Assembly: GCF_003014735.1 (NCBI RefSeq)
Contig: NZ_PYAX01000006.1
Coordinates: forward strand, 496,001 to 560,000
Length of the DNA: 64,000 nucleotides
DNA from: Saccharothrix carnea
GTDB taxonomy: Bacteria > Actinomycetota > Actinomycetes > Mycobacteriales > Pseudonocardiaceae
Reading direction: 5' to 3'
This document shows, one piece after another, positions 22,966 through 32,325 of this stretch; within the stretch, counting starts at the first letter, position 1, and each line of letters begins with the position of its first letter. The notes below the pieces were generated by a model. It was not told the origin of the DNA. It made no database searches and worked only from the letters and a program-made list of their open reading frames with translations. The position numbers and the translations under genes are program-made.

Positions 22966-25900
22966 CGGTCGGCGAGGCGGTCCAGCGCGGTGCCCACGCG
23001 GTCGGTCAGCAGGGAGAGGGCGCCCACGGTGCGGGTGGTCGGGTCGTCGGTGGAGCCGCCCAGGGCCTGCGAGCGGACGAAGGCCGACTTCACCTCGGCC
23101 CAGCGGGCGGCTCGGGCCGGGGTGAGGGTGCCGCGCAGCTCGGCCAGCTTGAGCAGGTTCGCCTCGGCGCCCGAGGTGAGGGTCTGCGCCTCGCCCGCGT
23201 AGTGGTCGTCGATCACGGCGGCCAGCTCGGCGTCGTTCATCACCGGCACGACCTTCTCCGCCAGCTTGTTCATGTTCCGGTACGAGCCCTGGAGCTGGAA
23301 CGGCGGCTCGACGCGCGAGGCGTCGGACTGGGCGGCCGAGGCGATGTAGGCCTGGTTGTTCGCCAGCACGACCTCCTGCACGCGCAGCAGCTTGCGCAGC
23401 ACGGACAGCACCTGCTCCAGCTCCACCGCCGGGTACGGGTGCGCGAGCCGGTCGGCCCGCACGTCCTCGCCCCGCGCCATCCGCACCAGCAGTTCCACGT
23501 CGTTGCGGTCACGGGTGGACAGCGGCGCGAGCACCGGGTTCGAGGTGAGCGCGTTCTCGATGTAGCTCAGCGCGAACAGCTCCTCGCGCCCGGACAGCAC
23601 GTCGCCCAGGTTCCACACGTCGGCGCGGTTGGCGAGCATGTCCGGGATCCGGAACCGCTTCCCGGACTCGGTGTACGGGTTGCCCGCCATGCACACCGCG
23701 AACCGCTTGCCGCGCAGGTCGTAGGTGCGCGTGCCGCCGTCCCAGACGCCTTCCATCCGCCGCTGCGCGTCGCACAACGAGATGAACTTCTGCAGCAGTT
23801 CGGGTGACGTGTGCTGGATGTCGTCCAGGTACAGCAGCACGTTGTTGCCCGCCTCCAGCGCGAACGAGATCTTCTCGACCTCCTGCCGCGCGGTGGCGTT
23901 CGGCGCGTCCGCCGGGTCGACCGACGTCACGTCGTGGCCCAGCGACGGGCCGTTGACCTTGACGAACACCAGGCCGAGCCGGTTGGCCACGTACTCCATC
24001 AACGTGGTCTTGCCGTAGCCGGGCGGCGAGATGAGCAGCAGCAGGCCCATCTGGTCGGTGCGCTTGGCGTCACCCGCCGCGCCGAGCTGCTTGGCCAGGT
24101 TGTCGCCGATCAGCGGCAGGTACACCTCGTCCAGCAGCCGGTTGCGCACGAACGCGCTCATCACCTTCGGCCGGTACTCGTCGAGCCGCAGCCGCGCCCG
24201 CTCGGCGGCCACGACCTCGTTGCGCCGCCGCTGGTAGGCCCGGTAGGCGGGCACGCGTTCCTCGCGGAACGCGCGGGTGCGGGTCAGCAGCTCGTCCAGC
24301 CGGAACGTCAGCGCCCGGTCGGTGATCCGCGGGTGCGTGCCGAGCAGGCCGTCGACGGTGGCCTCCAGCTGCGCCGACGACTCGTGCCGCGGCAGGTCGC
24401 GGCACAGCTCCAGCGCCACCGCCTCTGCCAGGTCGGGTTCGGCTCGTCCGCCCAGGAACGCCTCGTACCAGCCCTCCACCAACCGCCGCCGCACGGCGAG
24501 GTCGGCGACCGCCCGCAAGTCCTCGTCGAACTCCTTGCGCCCGCCCAACGCCCGGTGGAACGCGTCGACCAGAGCGCGCGCTCCGGCGCTCGTGGCGAAC
24601 CCGAACGGCGCGCTGCACAGCTCCTCGAACAGGTACTCGCCCGCCAACGGGTCACCGGCCGCCGCGGACAGCTCCGCGCACAGCTCGTCGATCGCCGCGG
24701 TGTGCCCGAACGCCTCCCGCGCCCGCCCCAACGACACCGCACGCCGTTCGAACAGGGCCCGCGCGTCCTCGTCCGCCGAAGCCCAGAACAGCTGCGCCGC
24801 CGCCCGTGCCGAGGGCGGGTACCGCAGCACTCCCGCGCCCGCGTGCAGCCGCAGCACCACGTCCAGGATCCGGGCCGCGTCGTGGTCGTGCACGCCCCGC
24901 TCGTAGCCCTCGTCCAGCCGCGCCTCGGCCACCTGCCGCACCAGGTCGGCCAGCCGGTCCTCGGTGACGGCGGCGTGCAGCGCGTCCACCGGGTGCGTGG
25001 CCAGGATCGACGTGGCCAGGTGCTCGGCCCGGTACACGTCGGTCGTCTCCGACACCAGCAGCTGGTCCCAGAACGGCCTGGTGTCGGCGAACGCGGGGTC
25101 GCGCACGGGCGAGCGGAAGTCGGTGCCGGTGACGGCGAACGACAGCTCGCCGTCCTTGGGCACCAGGGTCAGGTCCATCGGCTGGGTGTTCACCGCGAAC
25201 CGGTGCCTGCCGAGCTTGATCGTCTCGCCGTCGAACAGGTCCAGCCGGTCGCGCAGCGAGCGGCCCGCCTCCTGCCGCGCGGCCAGCACCCGGCCGTCCA
25301 GCTCCTCGGCCCGCACCTGGTCGCCGAGCCCGCGCAGCTCCTCGGCCACCGAACGGACCTTCGCCACCATCGGGTCGGTCGCGAAGTAGGTGTTGACCTC
25401 GTCCAACGTCGCCAGCGACGCCACCCGCCTGGTCACGCTCGCCAGGATCCGGTCGGCCGACGACGCCAGCCGGTCCGCGCGGCGGGCCCGCTCGTCCAGC
25501 AACGCCTGCTTGCGCGACGAGAACGCCTCGTAGACGTCGGTGCGCTTGGTGCCGAGCTGGGCGAGGAAGTCGTCGAACTCGCCGAACCGCGACTCCAGGT
25601 TCTCCAGCTGCAGCAGCAGCCGGCCGAGCTGCTCGTCACACCGCTGCGGCGTGTCCGCGACCGCCAGCGCGCCGGTGATCGCCTGGCCCAGCAGCGCGAA
25701 CTCGGCGGCGAACTCGGCCCGGCCCTCGGTGGCCAGCAGGGCGCGCCTGCGACCGTCCACGGTGGCCCGGGCCCGGTTCAGCCCGCCGAGCACCTCGCCG
25801 ATGCGCTCCAGGATCGACGTGCGCACGGTGGCGTCGGCGATGTCCAGCGAGCCGACGACCTCGGTCAGCACCTCCAGGCCGCGCTGCTGCTCGCCCAGTT

Positions 25901-27797
25901 CCTCGACCACCGGCCCGGCCTCGGCGACCGTGCCGATCGCGTCCGCCTTGGCCACCAGCTCCTCGACCTGCCCGTGGTAGCCGGCGAACGCGTCGTCACG
26001 GCGCAGGTGCTCGACCGCGCGCCGCGCCGTGCCGCCCAGCTCCTCGTCCAGCGACGACAACAGGGCGTCGATGCGCGCCACGTCGGCGTACCGCATCTCC
26101 TTCAACGTCACCAGGTGCCCCTGCGCCTGCCGCAGGTCGGCCAGCTGCCGCACCCACGCGTCGGCGGTCGTCGGCACCTCGCCGCGCACCCGGCGGACCA
26201 GCGACGCGATCCGCTCGTCGGCCTCGGCCACCGCCGTCGCCGCCTGGTCGGTCAGCGCCTGCACGGTCTCGAACTCGTCCAGCACCTGCTCGGCCGTCGC
26301 ACGGACCTGCGTCAACGGGGCGCGCAGGTCCTCCAGCTCCGGCTCGCCCAGCCAGTGGTAGGCGTCGAACACCCTGGTGCACGAGGCGATCAGGTCCTCG
26401 AACACCGGCACGGACGGCGCCATCTCGCCGACCATCCGGGTCACCGACAAGCAGTCGGAGATGCCGCGCACCAGGTCGGCGTTCCCGACCCGCTCCAACG
26501 GCCCCGTGCCCACCGGCTGCGCGGCGGCGTAGGCGTCGGACAGGTACGGCGTCTGCCACACCTGCATCGGGTGCACGCGGGTCGGCTCGTCGCTCATCGC
26601 GCGGAACACGACCAGCGTGCCGTCGTCGAACAGCGAGTACCCGTGGCACGACAGCGGGTTCGCCACTTCCTTGCGGATCACGTTGTAGGGCAGCAGCAGC
26701 GACCGGCCGTCGCGGCGGGCGTGGAAGACGTACAGCACGTCCTCGCCGTTGGTGGAGCGGATGACCCGCTCGAACTCCAGCTCGTCCACCGGGGTGTCGA
26801 ACGTCTTGCTGACGCCCGTGGCCAGGTAGTAGCCACCGGGGAAGATCAGGCCCTGGTCCTCGGGCAGCCGCTGGCACGCCTGGCCGATGCCGTCCAGCCG
26901 CACCACCGACCGGGTGCGGGTGTTGAACACCAGGTGCCGCCACGCGGTCTCGTTGTACGGGCGGATGCGCAGCAGGATCAGCGAGCCGACCCGCGCGTAG
27001 TGCACGTCGCCGTCCGCCAGCGACTGCAGCGGCTCGTCGACCGGCTCGGTGTAGACGCCCTCGCCGGTCTCGGTGTTGTTCTCCACCTTGATGGTGAGGT
27101 CGCCGTTGATCGTCTCGACGAAGACCTCGTCCTCGATCGAGATGTGCGGGTGCCGTCCCAGCACGTGGTGCTCGCGGCCCGTGACGACCCACTCGAAGTC
27201 GTGCGACGGCGGGAACACGTGGTCGCGCTCGCCCCGGTTGTCCAGGTACTTCACGCTGCCGTCCACGCCGACCTGCCAGCGCAGCACCCGGATGTCCTCG
27301 ATCCGGGCACCTGTCTGGAACACGGCCAGCAGCCTGCCCTCCACCCGGCGCAGCTGGATCAGCCTGGTGTCCCGGTAGTACCGGTAGAGCTCGGCGAAGT
27401 CCTTCTCGAACCGCGGGTCGCGCAGCAGGCCGGGCAGCTCGTCGTCCGCCGCGTCCTCGAACCGGAACGCGTCGCCGTCACGCGTGAAGCGGTGCAGCGA
27501 GAACACGTCGTCGACCGTCGTCTCCGGCTTGAGGCCGATGAAGACGTTGTAGCCGAACAGCATCAGCCCGGCGACCTGGACCACGTCGCGCGGCACGCAG
27601 TTGTGCTCGGTGCGGATGCGCTCGGTGCCCAGCAGGGTCAGCTCGGCGCTGCCGAACGCCTCCAGGCGGCGCGCGTTGAGCGCTTCCGCCCGGCGGGCGA
27701 GCCCGGCCGCCTGCTCGGCCAGCCGGGCCCGCAGCACCTCGTAGGTGCCCGCCTCCAACGTCGCCCCCGCCGGCGCCGCTTCCACTGACGTGGTCAC
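22962..27797 (-). CDS. Very large AAA ATPase of the flotillin-associated 'DNA repair ATPase' family
   Basis: The protein has 1611 residues. The N-terminal 500 form a beta-rich domain (GYNVFIGLKPETTVDDVFSLHRF.., ISIEDEVFVETINGDLTIKVENNTETGEGVYTEPVDEPLQ). Residues about 500-900 are long helices of SMC-like coiled coil. The C-terminal 400 contain an AAA module with Walker A LLLISPPGYGKTTLMEYVANRL, Walker B NNVLLYLDDIQHTSPELLQKFIS and a sensor-like VCMAGNPYTESGKRFRIPDMLANRADVWNLGD. Databases use the name DNA repair ATPase, but no repair role is visible here. It is translated from GTG, overlapping the flotillin stop (GTGA). The YqiJ-flotillin-ATPase operon suggests an energy-dependent machine at a membrane microdomain. 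Confidence 0.82.
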   Translation of the reverse strand: MTTSVEAAPAGATLEAGTYEVLRARLAEQAAGLARRAEALNARRLEAFGSAELTLLGTERIRTEHNCVPRDVVQVAGLMLFGYNVFIGLKPETTVDDVFSLHRFTRDGDAFRFEDAADDELPGLLRDPRFEKDFAELYRYYRDTRLIQLRRVEGRLLAVFQTGARIEDIRVLRWQVGVDGSVKYLDNRGERDHVFPPSHDFEWVVTGREHHVLGRHPHISIEDEVFVETINGDLTIKVENNTETGEGVYTEPVDEPLQSLADGDVHYARVGSLILLRIRPYNETAWRHLVFNTRTRSVVRLDGIGQACQRLPEDQGLIFPGGYYLATGVSKTFDTPVDELEFERVIRSTNGEDVLYVFHARRDGRSLLLPYNVIRKEVANPLSCHGYSLFDDGTLVVFRAMSDEPTRVHPMQVWQTPYLSDAYAAAQPVGTGPLERVGNADLVRGISDCLSVTRMVGEMAPSVPVFEDLIASCTRVFDAYHWLGEPELEDLRAPLTQVRATAEQVLDEFETVQALTDQAATAVAEADERIASLVRRVRGEVPTTADAWVRQLADLRQAQGHLVTLKEMRYADVARIDALLSSLDEELGGTARRAVEHLRRDDAFAGYHGQVEELVAKADAIGTVAEAGPVVEELGEQQRGLEVLTEVVGSLDIADATVRTSILERIGEVLGGLNRARATVDGRRRALLATEGRAEFAAEFALLGQAITGALAVADTPQRCDEQLGRLLLQLENLESRFGEFDDFLAQLGTKRTDVYEAFSSRKQALLDERARRADRLASSADRILASVTRRVASLATLDEVNTYFATDPMVAKVRSVAEELRGLGDQVRAEELDGRVLAARQEAGRSLRDRLDLFDGETIKLGRHRFAVNTQPMDLTLVPKDGELSFAVTGTDFRSPVRDPAFADTRPFWDQLLVSETTDVYRAEHLATSILATHPVDALHAAVTEDRLADLVRQVAEARLDEGYERGVHDHDAARILDVVLRLHAGAGVLRYPPSARAAAQLFWASADEDARALFERRAVSLGRAREAFGHTAAIDELCAELSAAAGDPLAGEYLFEELCSAPFGFATSAGARALVDAFHRALGGRKEFDEDLRAVADLAVRRRLVEGWYEAFLGGRAEPDLAEAVALELCRDLPRHESSAQLEATVDGLLGTHPRITDRALTFRLDELLTRTRAFREERVPAYRAYQRRRNEVVAAERARLRLDEYRPKVMSAFVRNRLLDEVYLPLIGDNLAKQLGAAGDAKRTDQMGLLLLISPPGYGKTTLMEYVANRLGLVFVKVNGPSLGHDVTSVDPADAPNATARQEVEKISFALEAGNNVLLYLDDIQHTSPELLQKFISLCDAQRRMEGVWDGGTRTYDLRGKRFAVCMAGNPYTESGKRFRIPDMLANRADVWNLGDVLSGREELFALSYIENALTSNPVLAPLSTRDRNDVELLVRMARGEDVRADRLAHPYPAVELEQVLSVLRKLLRVQEVVLANNQAYIASAAQSDASRVEPPFQLQGSYRNMNKLAEKVVPVMNDAELAAVIDDHYAGEAQTLTSGAEANLLKLAELRGTLTPARAARWAEVKSAFVRSQALGGSTDDPTTRTVGALSLLTDRVGTALDRLADR

Positions 27798-29791
27798 GAC
27801 AGCGAGGCGACCGGCCGCTCGGCCACGCCCAGGCGCTGCGCGGCGGCCAGCAGCTCGCGCAGCTTGCCCTCGTCCGGGCCACCGGAGTTGATCAGCTGGA
27901 GCAGCAGCGCGGACACGGTCAGGTTCTTCACGTCACCGGTGCTGATCGAGCCGAGCAGCCTGCCGATGTCGTCGGTGAAGCTCGCCGACCCGTCCAGCCA
28001 CGGCCCGGCCAGCGTCCGCGCCACGTCGGAGTGCTCGACGAACCCGTCGACCTGCTTGCCCATCGTGATGGCGCCGACGATCCGGTCGAAGAACATGCTG
28101 TCGCCGCCGACGATGTCGATGTCGGCCTTCTCCAGGCCCGCGGCCAGCACCAGCGCCTGCGACTCGGCCACCTGCCGCTGCACGTCGATCCCGGCCAGCC
28201 GGACCTCCTTGTCCGCCTCCAACCGCAGCCGGTACTCCTCGTGCTCGCGGGTGGCGCCGTCCAACGCGGCCATCGCGCCCGCCTTGTCCGCCAGACCCTC
28301 CGCCTCGCCCTTCAGCTTCTCGCGGATCGCCAGCGCGGCGACCAGCGCCTTCTCCTTCTCCACGACGGCCTCGGCGCGGCCGACCTTCTCGATCGCCTCC
28401 GCGTCCCGCTCCCGCACCTGCACGTCGGCCAGCCCGCTCGCCGCCGCCTCGGCCTGCTTGCCCTCGGCCAGCCGGATCATCGCGCGGGTGTCCAGCTCGG
28501 CGGCCTGCTGCCGCGCCTCGGCGAGCAGCAGCTCCTCGCGGGCCTTGAACTTCGCGGCCTGCTCGGCGGCCTCGGCCGCCTTGATGTCCTTGACCAGGCC
28601 CTCCTGCGCCTCGGCCTCGGCCCTGATCACCACGGTCTGGCGCTGCCGCTCGGCCTCCTCGACCGCGCGCAGCCGCTTGATGATCTCCTCCTGCTCGGCC
28701 ACGGTCTTCTCCACCGCGATGCGCTCGCGCACCACCTCGGCGATCGACCGCTTCTCGGCTTCGAGCTCCTTGTCCGCGGAGATGCGGGACAGCTCGGTCT
28801 CCCGCTCCCGGCCGATGACCTCCAGCATCCGGTCCTTCTCGATGCGCTCGGTCTCGATCGCGATCACGCGTTCGCGGTTCTTCTCCGCCACCGCGATCTC
28901 GCGCGCCTTGTTCTCGGTCTGGATGCCCAGCTGCTCGTCCGTGCGGATGTGCGCGGTGTTGGCCTTGAGGCGTTCCTCGGCCTGCACCTTGGCGATCTCG
29001 GCTTCCTCGCGGGCGCGCATGGTCTCGACCTCGCGCTTCTGCTTGATCTCCGCGTCCGCCTGGCGGCGCTCCAGCTCCAGGATCGCCTCGCGCGCCTCGA
29101 CGTTCTGGCGCGTGATCTCCTTCTCCTCGTGCCGGGTGAACTCGTTCGTGCGCACGTGCTCGATCGCGGTCAGCTCGGTGATCTTGCGGATGCCCTGCGC
29201 GTCGAGGATGTTCGACGGGTTGAGCTGCGCCATCGGCGTCTGCTCCAGGTAGTCGATCGCCGCGTCCTCCAGGCTGTAGCCGTTGAGGTCGGTGCCGATG
29301 ACCTGGATGATCCGGTCGCGGAACTCGTCGCGCTTGGTGTAGAGGTCGATGAAGTCGAGCTGCTTGCCGACCGTCTTCAACGCCTCGGAGAACTTGGCGT
29401 TGAACAGCTCCTGCAACGTCTGCTCGTCGCTCGCGCGGGCCGTGCCGATCGCCTGGGCGACCTTGATGACGTCCTCGACGGTCTTGTTGACCCGCACGAA
29501 GAACGTGATCCGGATGTCGGCCCGGATGTTGTCCTGGCAGATCAGGCCCTCTTGCCCGGCGCGGCGGATCTCGATGGTCTTCACCGAGATGTCCATGATC
29601 TCCGCGCGGTGCAGCACCGGCAGCACCACGGCGCCGGTGAACGTGACGTCCACCTTGCGCACCTTGGAGATGATCAGCGCCTTGCCCTGGTCGATCTTGC
29701 GGAACAGGCGGCTGATCAGGATCAGCAAGCCGATGACGACGACCAGGACGACGGCGACGAGAATGCCGAACCCGGTGGTGATGACATCCAT
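27794..29791 (-). CDS. Flotillin-like SPFH protein (YqiK type)
   Basis: The 665-residue protein starts at ATG 29791. It has an N-terminal membrane anchor (TGFGILVAVVLVVVIGLLILISRLF), an SPFH/band-7 domain (about 35-230: KALIISKVRKVDVTFTGAVVLPVLHRAEIMDISVKTIEIRR) and then roughly 330 residues of Glu/Ala/Arg-rich coiled coil (EREAEIAKVQAEERLKANTAH.. type). A C-terminal domain carries the flotillin signature (KADIDIVGGDSMFFDRIVGAI). Flotillins oligomerise at the cytoplasmic membrane and organise microdomains. The gene overlaps yqiJ-like and ATPase neighbours at both ends, so the three are co-translated. Confidence 0.92.
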   Translation of the reverse strand: MDVITTGFGILVAVVLVVVIGLLILISRLFRKIDQGKALIISKVRKVDVTFTGAVVLPVLHRAEIMDISVKTIEIRRAGQEGLICQDNIRADIRITFFVRVNKTVEDVIKVAQAIGTARASDEQTLQELFNAKFSEALKTVGKQLDFIDLYTKRDEFRDRIIQVIGTDLNGYSLEDAAIDYLEQTPMAQLNPSNILDAQGIRKITELTAIEHVRTNEFTRHEEKEITRQNVEAREAILELERRQADAEIKQKREVETMRAREEAEIAKVQAEERLKANTAHIRTDEQLGIQTENKAREIAVAEKNRERVIAIETERIEKDRMLEVIGRERETELSRISADKELEAEKRSIAEVVRERIAVEKTVAEQEEIIKRLRAVEEAERQRQTVVIRAEAEAQEGLVKDIKAAEAAEQAAKFKAREELLLAEARQQAAELDTRAMIRLAEGKQAEAAASGLADVQVRERDAEAIEKVGRAEAVVEKEKALVAALAIREKLKGEAEGLADKAGAMAALDGATREHEEYRLRLEADKEVRLAGIDVQRQVAESQALVLAAGLEKADIDIVGGDSMFFDRIVGAITMGKQVDGFVEHSDVARTLAGPWLDGSASFTDDIGRLLGSISTGDVKNLTVSALLLQLINSGGPDEGKLRELLAAAQRLGVAERPVASLS

Positions 29792-30372
29792 CAGTGGTCC
29801 CCCCGTGTGAGAGTCGGGCTGTGTCCGATGTCGAGGGACGCGACCCAGAAGAACTCGCCGTCCACGTCGTAGTCGAAGATCAGCGCGGTGGTGCCGGCGG
29901 TCAGCGGGTCGTCGCCCGGCTGCCGCACCTGGACGACGGCCGACGAGCCGTCCCCGGCGGTGACCTCCGCCTGGCCGAACGTCCGCGTCACGCGACCCGT
30001 GCGGATGACGCACGTGCGGCCGACGAAGTCCAGCCGCGACGCGGGCGGATCGGTCGGGAACAGCCGCTTCAGCGGCGTCATCACCACCCGGGTCAGCACC
30101 AGACCGACGACGAGCGCCCCGCCGAGCACGCCCGTGCCCGCGAGCACCGAAGGCGGGTCGAACACCACGACACCCGCCAGGGACGCGAACCAGGAGAAGG
30201 CGATCAGCAGGGAGATCCCGAGGGTCGCGGGCACACCGCCGACGTCCAGCTCGACCCAGTCCGCGTCCGCCGCGCCGAAGGCGACCAGCAGCCAGTAGGC
30301 CACCACGATCACCAGCAGGACGCTCAGCACCGCGACCGGGAAACCCAGCGCCGCCGCGAAGAACTCCCCCAT
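29791..30372 (-). CDS. YqiJ-like membrane protein with OB fold (NfeD-type flotillin partner)
   Basis: The 193-residue protein has three membrane helices (FFAAALGFPVAVLSVLLVIVVAYWLL; TLGISLLIAFSWFASLAGVVVF; VLAGTGVLGGALVVGLVLTRVV). A C-terminal OB-like domain of about 80 residues follows (LDFVGRTCVIRTGRVTRTFGQAEVTAGDGSSAVVQVRQPGDDPLTAGTTALIFDYD). This matches YqiJ/DUF1449 proteins, which pair with YqiK-type flotillins. It is the first gene of the operon; its stop shares a base with the flotillin start. Confidence 0.85.
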   Translation of the reverse strand: MGEFFAAALGFPVAVLSVLLVIVVAYWLLVAFGAADADWVELDVGGVPATLGISLLIAFSWFASLAGVVVFDPPSVLAGTGVLGGALVVGLVLTRVVMTPLKRLFPTDPPASRLDFVGRTCVIRTGRVTRTFGQAEVTAGDGSSAVVQVRQPGDDPLTAGTTALIFDYDVDGEFFWVASLDIGHSPTLTRGDH

Positions 30373-30452
30373 GTACCCCCCTTTCGCAGGACCCTAACTC
30401 GATTTCGGCGGGAACCTGAGGGGAATGACGCAACGCGGTCGGACCACCCCGA

Positions 30453-31673
30453 TCAGTGCACGAGCAGACCGGACACCCGCGTCAGCGGGTTGCCCGCGTA
30501 GCTCACCACAGCGCCATCGGCGAACGGCATGGACCGGATGCTCATGCCCGCGAACCCCTGGTCGGTCACGAACCAGCCCCACGTCGTCAGCCACGGCCGG
30601 TCGTCGCCCGGCACGACGTCGGGCGTGGGCCGCACGCGTTCCTGCACCACGTACGGCTGCTTCACCACGTCGTCCAGCATCTCCACCCAGTCCCGGTCGG
30701 TCATGAGCCAGCCGGGGTGCACGCCCGCGCCCGCGAACCCGCCCGCCGCCTTGACGATCAGGTTCTCCCGGTCCGCGCGCAGCCGGTCGCGCGGCACGTC
30801 CCGCACGGAACGGGTCCACGGCACCAGCCGGTCCACCAACGCCTTCTCGTCGTCGTCGAGCACCTCGCGGTGCTCGGACAGCAGCGCGATGGTCGACTTG
30901 CTGCCGTAGTAGTAGCTCGACAGCGGTGTGTAGAGCTCGGTCTTGTGGCCCTTGGCCAAGGTCTCGGCGTGGCTGACGGCCTGCGTCGCGGAGAAGTACC
31001 GGACCACCACGTCCAGCTTCGTGCCGTGCAGGTACAGGTAACCGTCGCGGGTGGTCAGCTCGTGGAGCTCGCCGAGCAGCACGTCCACGCCCAGCCGCGC
31101 GCAGGTCTCCCGGAAGCTCGCGAAACCCTTGGCGAACCTGGTCAGCATCCCGCCCTCTTCGAGGAACGCGATGGTGCGGTCACGGCCCACGGCGTCGAGC
31201 AGCTTCTCGACCGGGTGGAAGTAGCCCAGGCCGTGCTCGCGCACGAACGGCTGGAACCCGGGGTCGGAGTGGATGACGCGGGACAGCTCGCCCAGGTCCG
31301 GGCCGCCGAGCTGCGAACCCGCGTTGACCTCCAGCAGGCGGAAGTCGTCGCCGACCCGGTAGATGTCCGCGCGGCCGTGCATCGGCGGTCGGTCGGAGCC
31401 CATGATCGCGGCTTCCTCCGGCGGGATGCCGAGGGCTTCGGCGAACCGGGTGAAGCTGCCGCCGAACATCTTGCGGGGTAAGGAGAAGAGCAGCTCGAAG
31501 AAGTCCAGCACGTCGGCCGCGACGTCGTGCGCGGTGTACTCGTCGAGGAAGAACGGGCGGTCGACCAGCCGGTGGCCGTAGGCGGCGCGCAGGGCCGGTG
31601 GCAGGTCGAGCCGTCCCATCACCCCGTGCAGGCTCTCGTCGTCCAGGTACGCCTGCGTCACGTGGTCGGTCAC
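30453..31673 (-). CDS. ATP-grasp-like protein, substrate unknown
   Basis: This 406-residue protein starts at GTG 31673, preceded by GGAGGAG. Features consistent with a (possibly permuted) ATP-grasp fold are HGRADIYRVGDDFRLLEVNAGSQLGGPDLGEL, in which E-x-N is the usual metal-ligand motif, and ENLIVKAAGGFAGAGVHPGWLMTDRDWVEMLDDV.. QPYVVQERV, which fits the ATP-binding Lys/Glu strands. The N-terminal region has RPFFLDEYTAHDVAADVLDFFELLFSLP. It may be an amide ligase related to glutathionylspermidine-synthase types. No pathway neighbours help; the next gene upstream is an unrelated TetR regulator. Confidence 0.55.
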   Translation of the reverse strand: MTDHVTQAYLDDESLHGVMGRLDLPPALRAAYGHRLVDRPFFLDEYTAHDVAADVLDFFELLFSLPRKMFGGSFTRFAEALGIPPEEAAIMGSDRPPMHGRADIYRVGDDFRLLEVNAGSQLGGPDLGELSRVIHSDPGFQPFVREHGLGYFHPVEKLLDAVGRDRTIAFLEEGGMLTRFAKGFASFRETCARLGVDVLLGELHELTTRDGYLYLHGTKLDVVVRYFSATQAVSHAETLAKGHKTELYTPLSSYYYGSKSTIALLSEHREVLDDDEKALVDRLVPWTRSVRDVPRDRLRADRENLIVKAAGGFAGAGVHPGWLMTDRDWVEMLDDVVKQPYVVQERVRPTPDVVPGDDRPWLTTWGWFVTDQGFAGMSIRSMPFADGAVVSYAGNPLTRVSGLLVH

Positions 31674-31722
31674 CGTCGCCGCTCCTCCGGGTCGTGGGTC
31701 GGCGCACATGATGGCGGAGCGG

Positions 31723-32268
31723 TCAACCGGCGAGCATCCCCCGAAGCACCGTGCGGACGGCCGCCGCCGGGTCGAAGCGGGGGCTCGGGTTGGCCAGCTG
31801 GTTGGCCAGCAGGCCGTCGATCACGGCCAGGAGCAGGGCCAGGTCGGCGGGCGGGTCGGCCGAGCCGAGGTCCGCGATCAGCGGTACGGCCCAGCTCGCG
31901 ATCTCGCGGTGGGCGCGGTCGACGTCACCGCGCAGTTCGGGGCGCTGGGCCACTTCGACGAACAGCGCGTGGCGGGCGAGCGTGAGGACCCGGTCCTCGG
32001 CCAGCCCCTCGACCAGCGCGCCGACCGCGCGGGCGAACGCTTCGGGGGTCGTGACGTCACCGGACAGGCCGCCCCACAGCGCGGTCTCGTGGTCGAGGAG
32101 GCGGCCGAGGACGGCGCTGACCAGGGCGTCGCGGGTGCGGAAGTGGTTGGACGTGGAGCCCTGCGGCAGGCCGGCCTCGGTGTCGACGGCGCGGTGGGTG
32201 AGCTGCCGCGGGCCGCCCGTGCCGAGGACCCGGATCGCGGCGTCGAGCACCTGCTGTTGCCTGGTCAT
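31723..32268 (-). CDS. TetR family repressor
   Basis: The 181-residue protein has an N-terminal HTH (TRQQQVLDAAIRVLGTGGPRQLTHRAVDTEAGLPQGSTSNHFRTRDALVSAVLGRLL) and a helical ligand/dimerisation domain. The ATG at 32268 lies 11 bp from the first of two operator palindromes. The divergent FAD monooxygenase is the probable target, so the pair should form a ligand-induced degradation or detoxification switch. Confidence 0.9.
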   Translation of the reverse strand: MTRQQQVLDAAIRVLGTGGPRQLTHRAVDTEAGLPQGSTSNHFRTRDALVSAVLGRLLDHETALWGGLSGDVTTPEAFARAVGALVEGLAEDRVLTLARHALFVEVAQRPELRGDVDRAHREIASWAVPLIADLGSADPPADLALLLAVIDGLLANQLANPSPRFDPAAAVRTVLRGMLAG

Positions 32269-32278
32269 CAACCGTGAC

Positions 32279-32313
32279 ACTACACCCGTAGTCGTGCTCA
32301 CTACAGCTGTAGT
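32279..32313. promoter_or_regulatory. Twin TetR operators
   Basis: ACTACAGCTGTAGT (32300-32313) is a perfect 14-bp palindrome, and ACTACACCCGTAGT (32279-32292) shares its outer bases. The centres are 21 bp apart, two helical turns, between the divergent tetR and monooxygenase genes. Two dimers could bind on the same DNA face. Confidence 0.78.
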
Positions 32314-32325
32314 ACGTTGGCCGCC

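Noticed and set aside
23811-27788. A 1325-codon open frame on the plus strand antisense to the large ATPase
   Set aside because: Its product is a His/Gln/Val/Arg-rich shadow of a high-GC gene, with no domain, while the minus strand encodes a clear AAA ATPase.
22962-27797. Assignment of the ATPase to DNA repair
   Set aside because: The name comes from database labels; no DNA-binding or nuclease motif is visible and the operon partners are membrane proteins.
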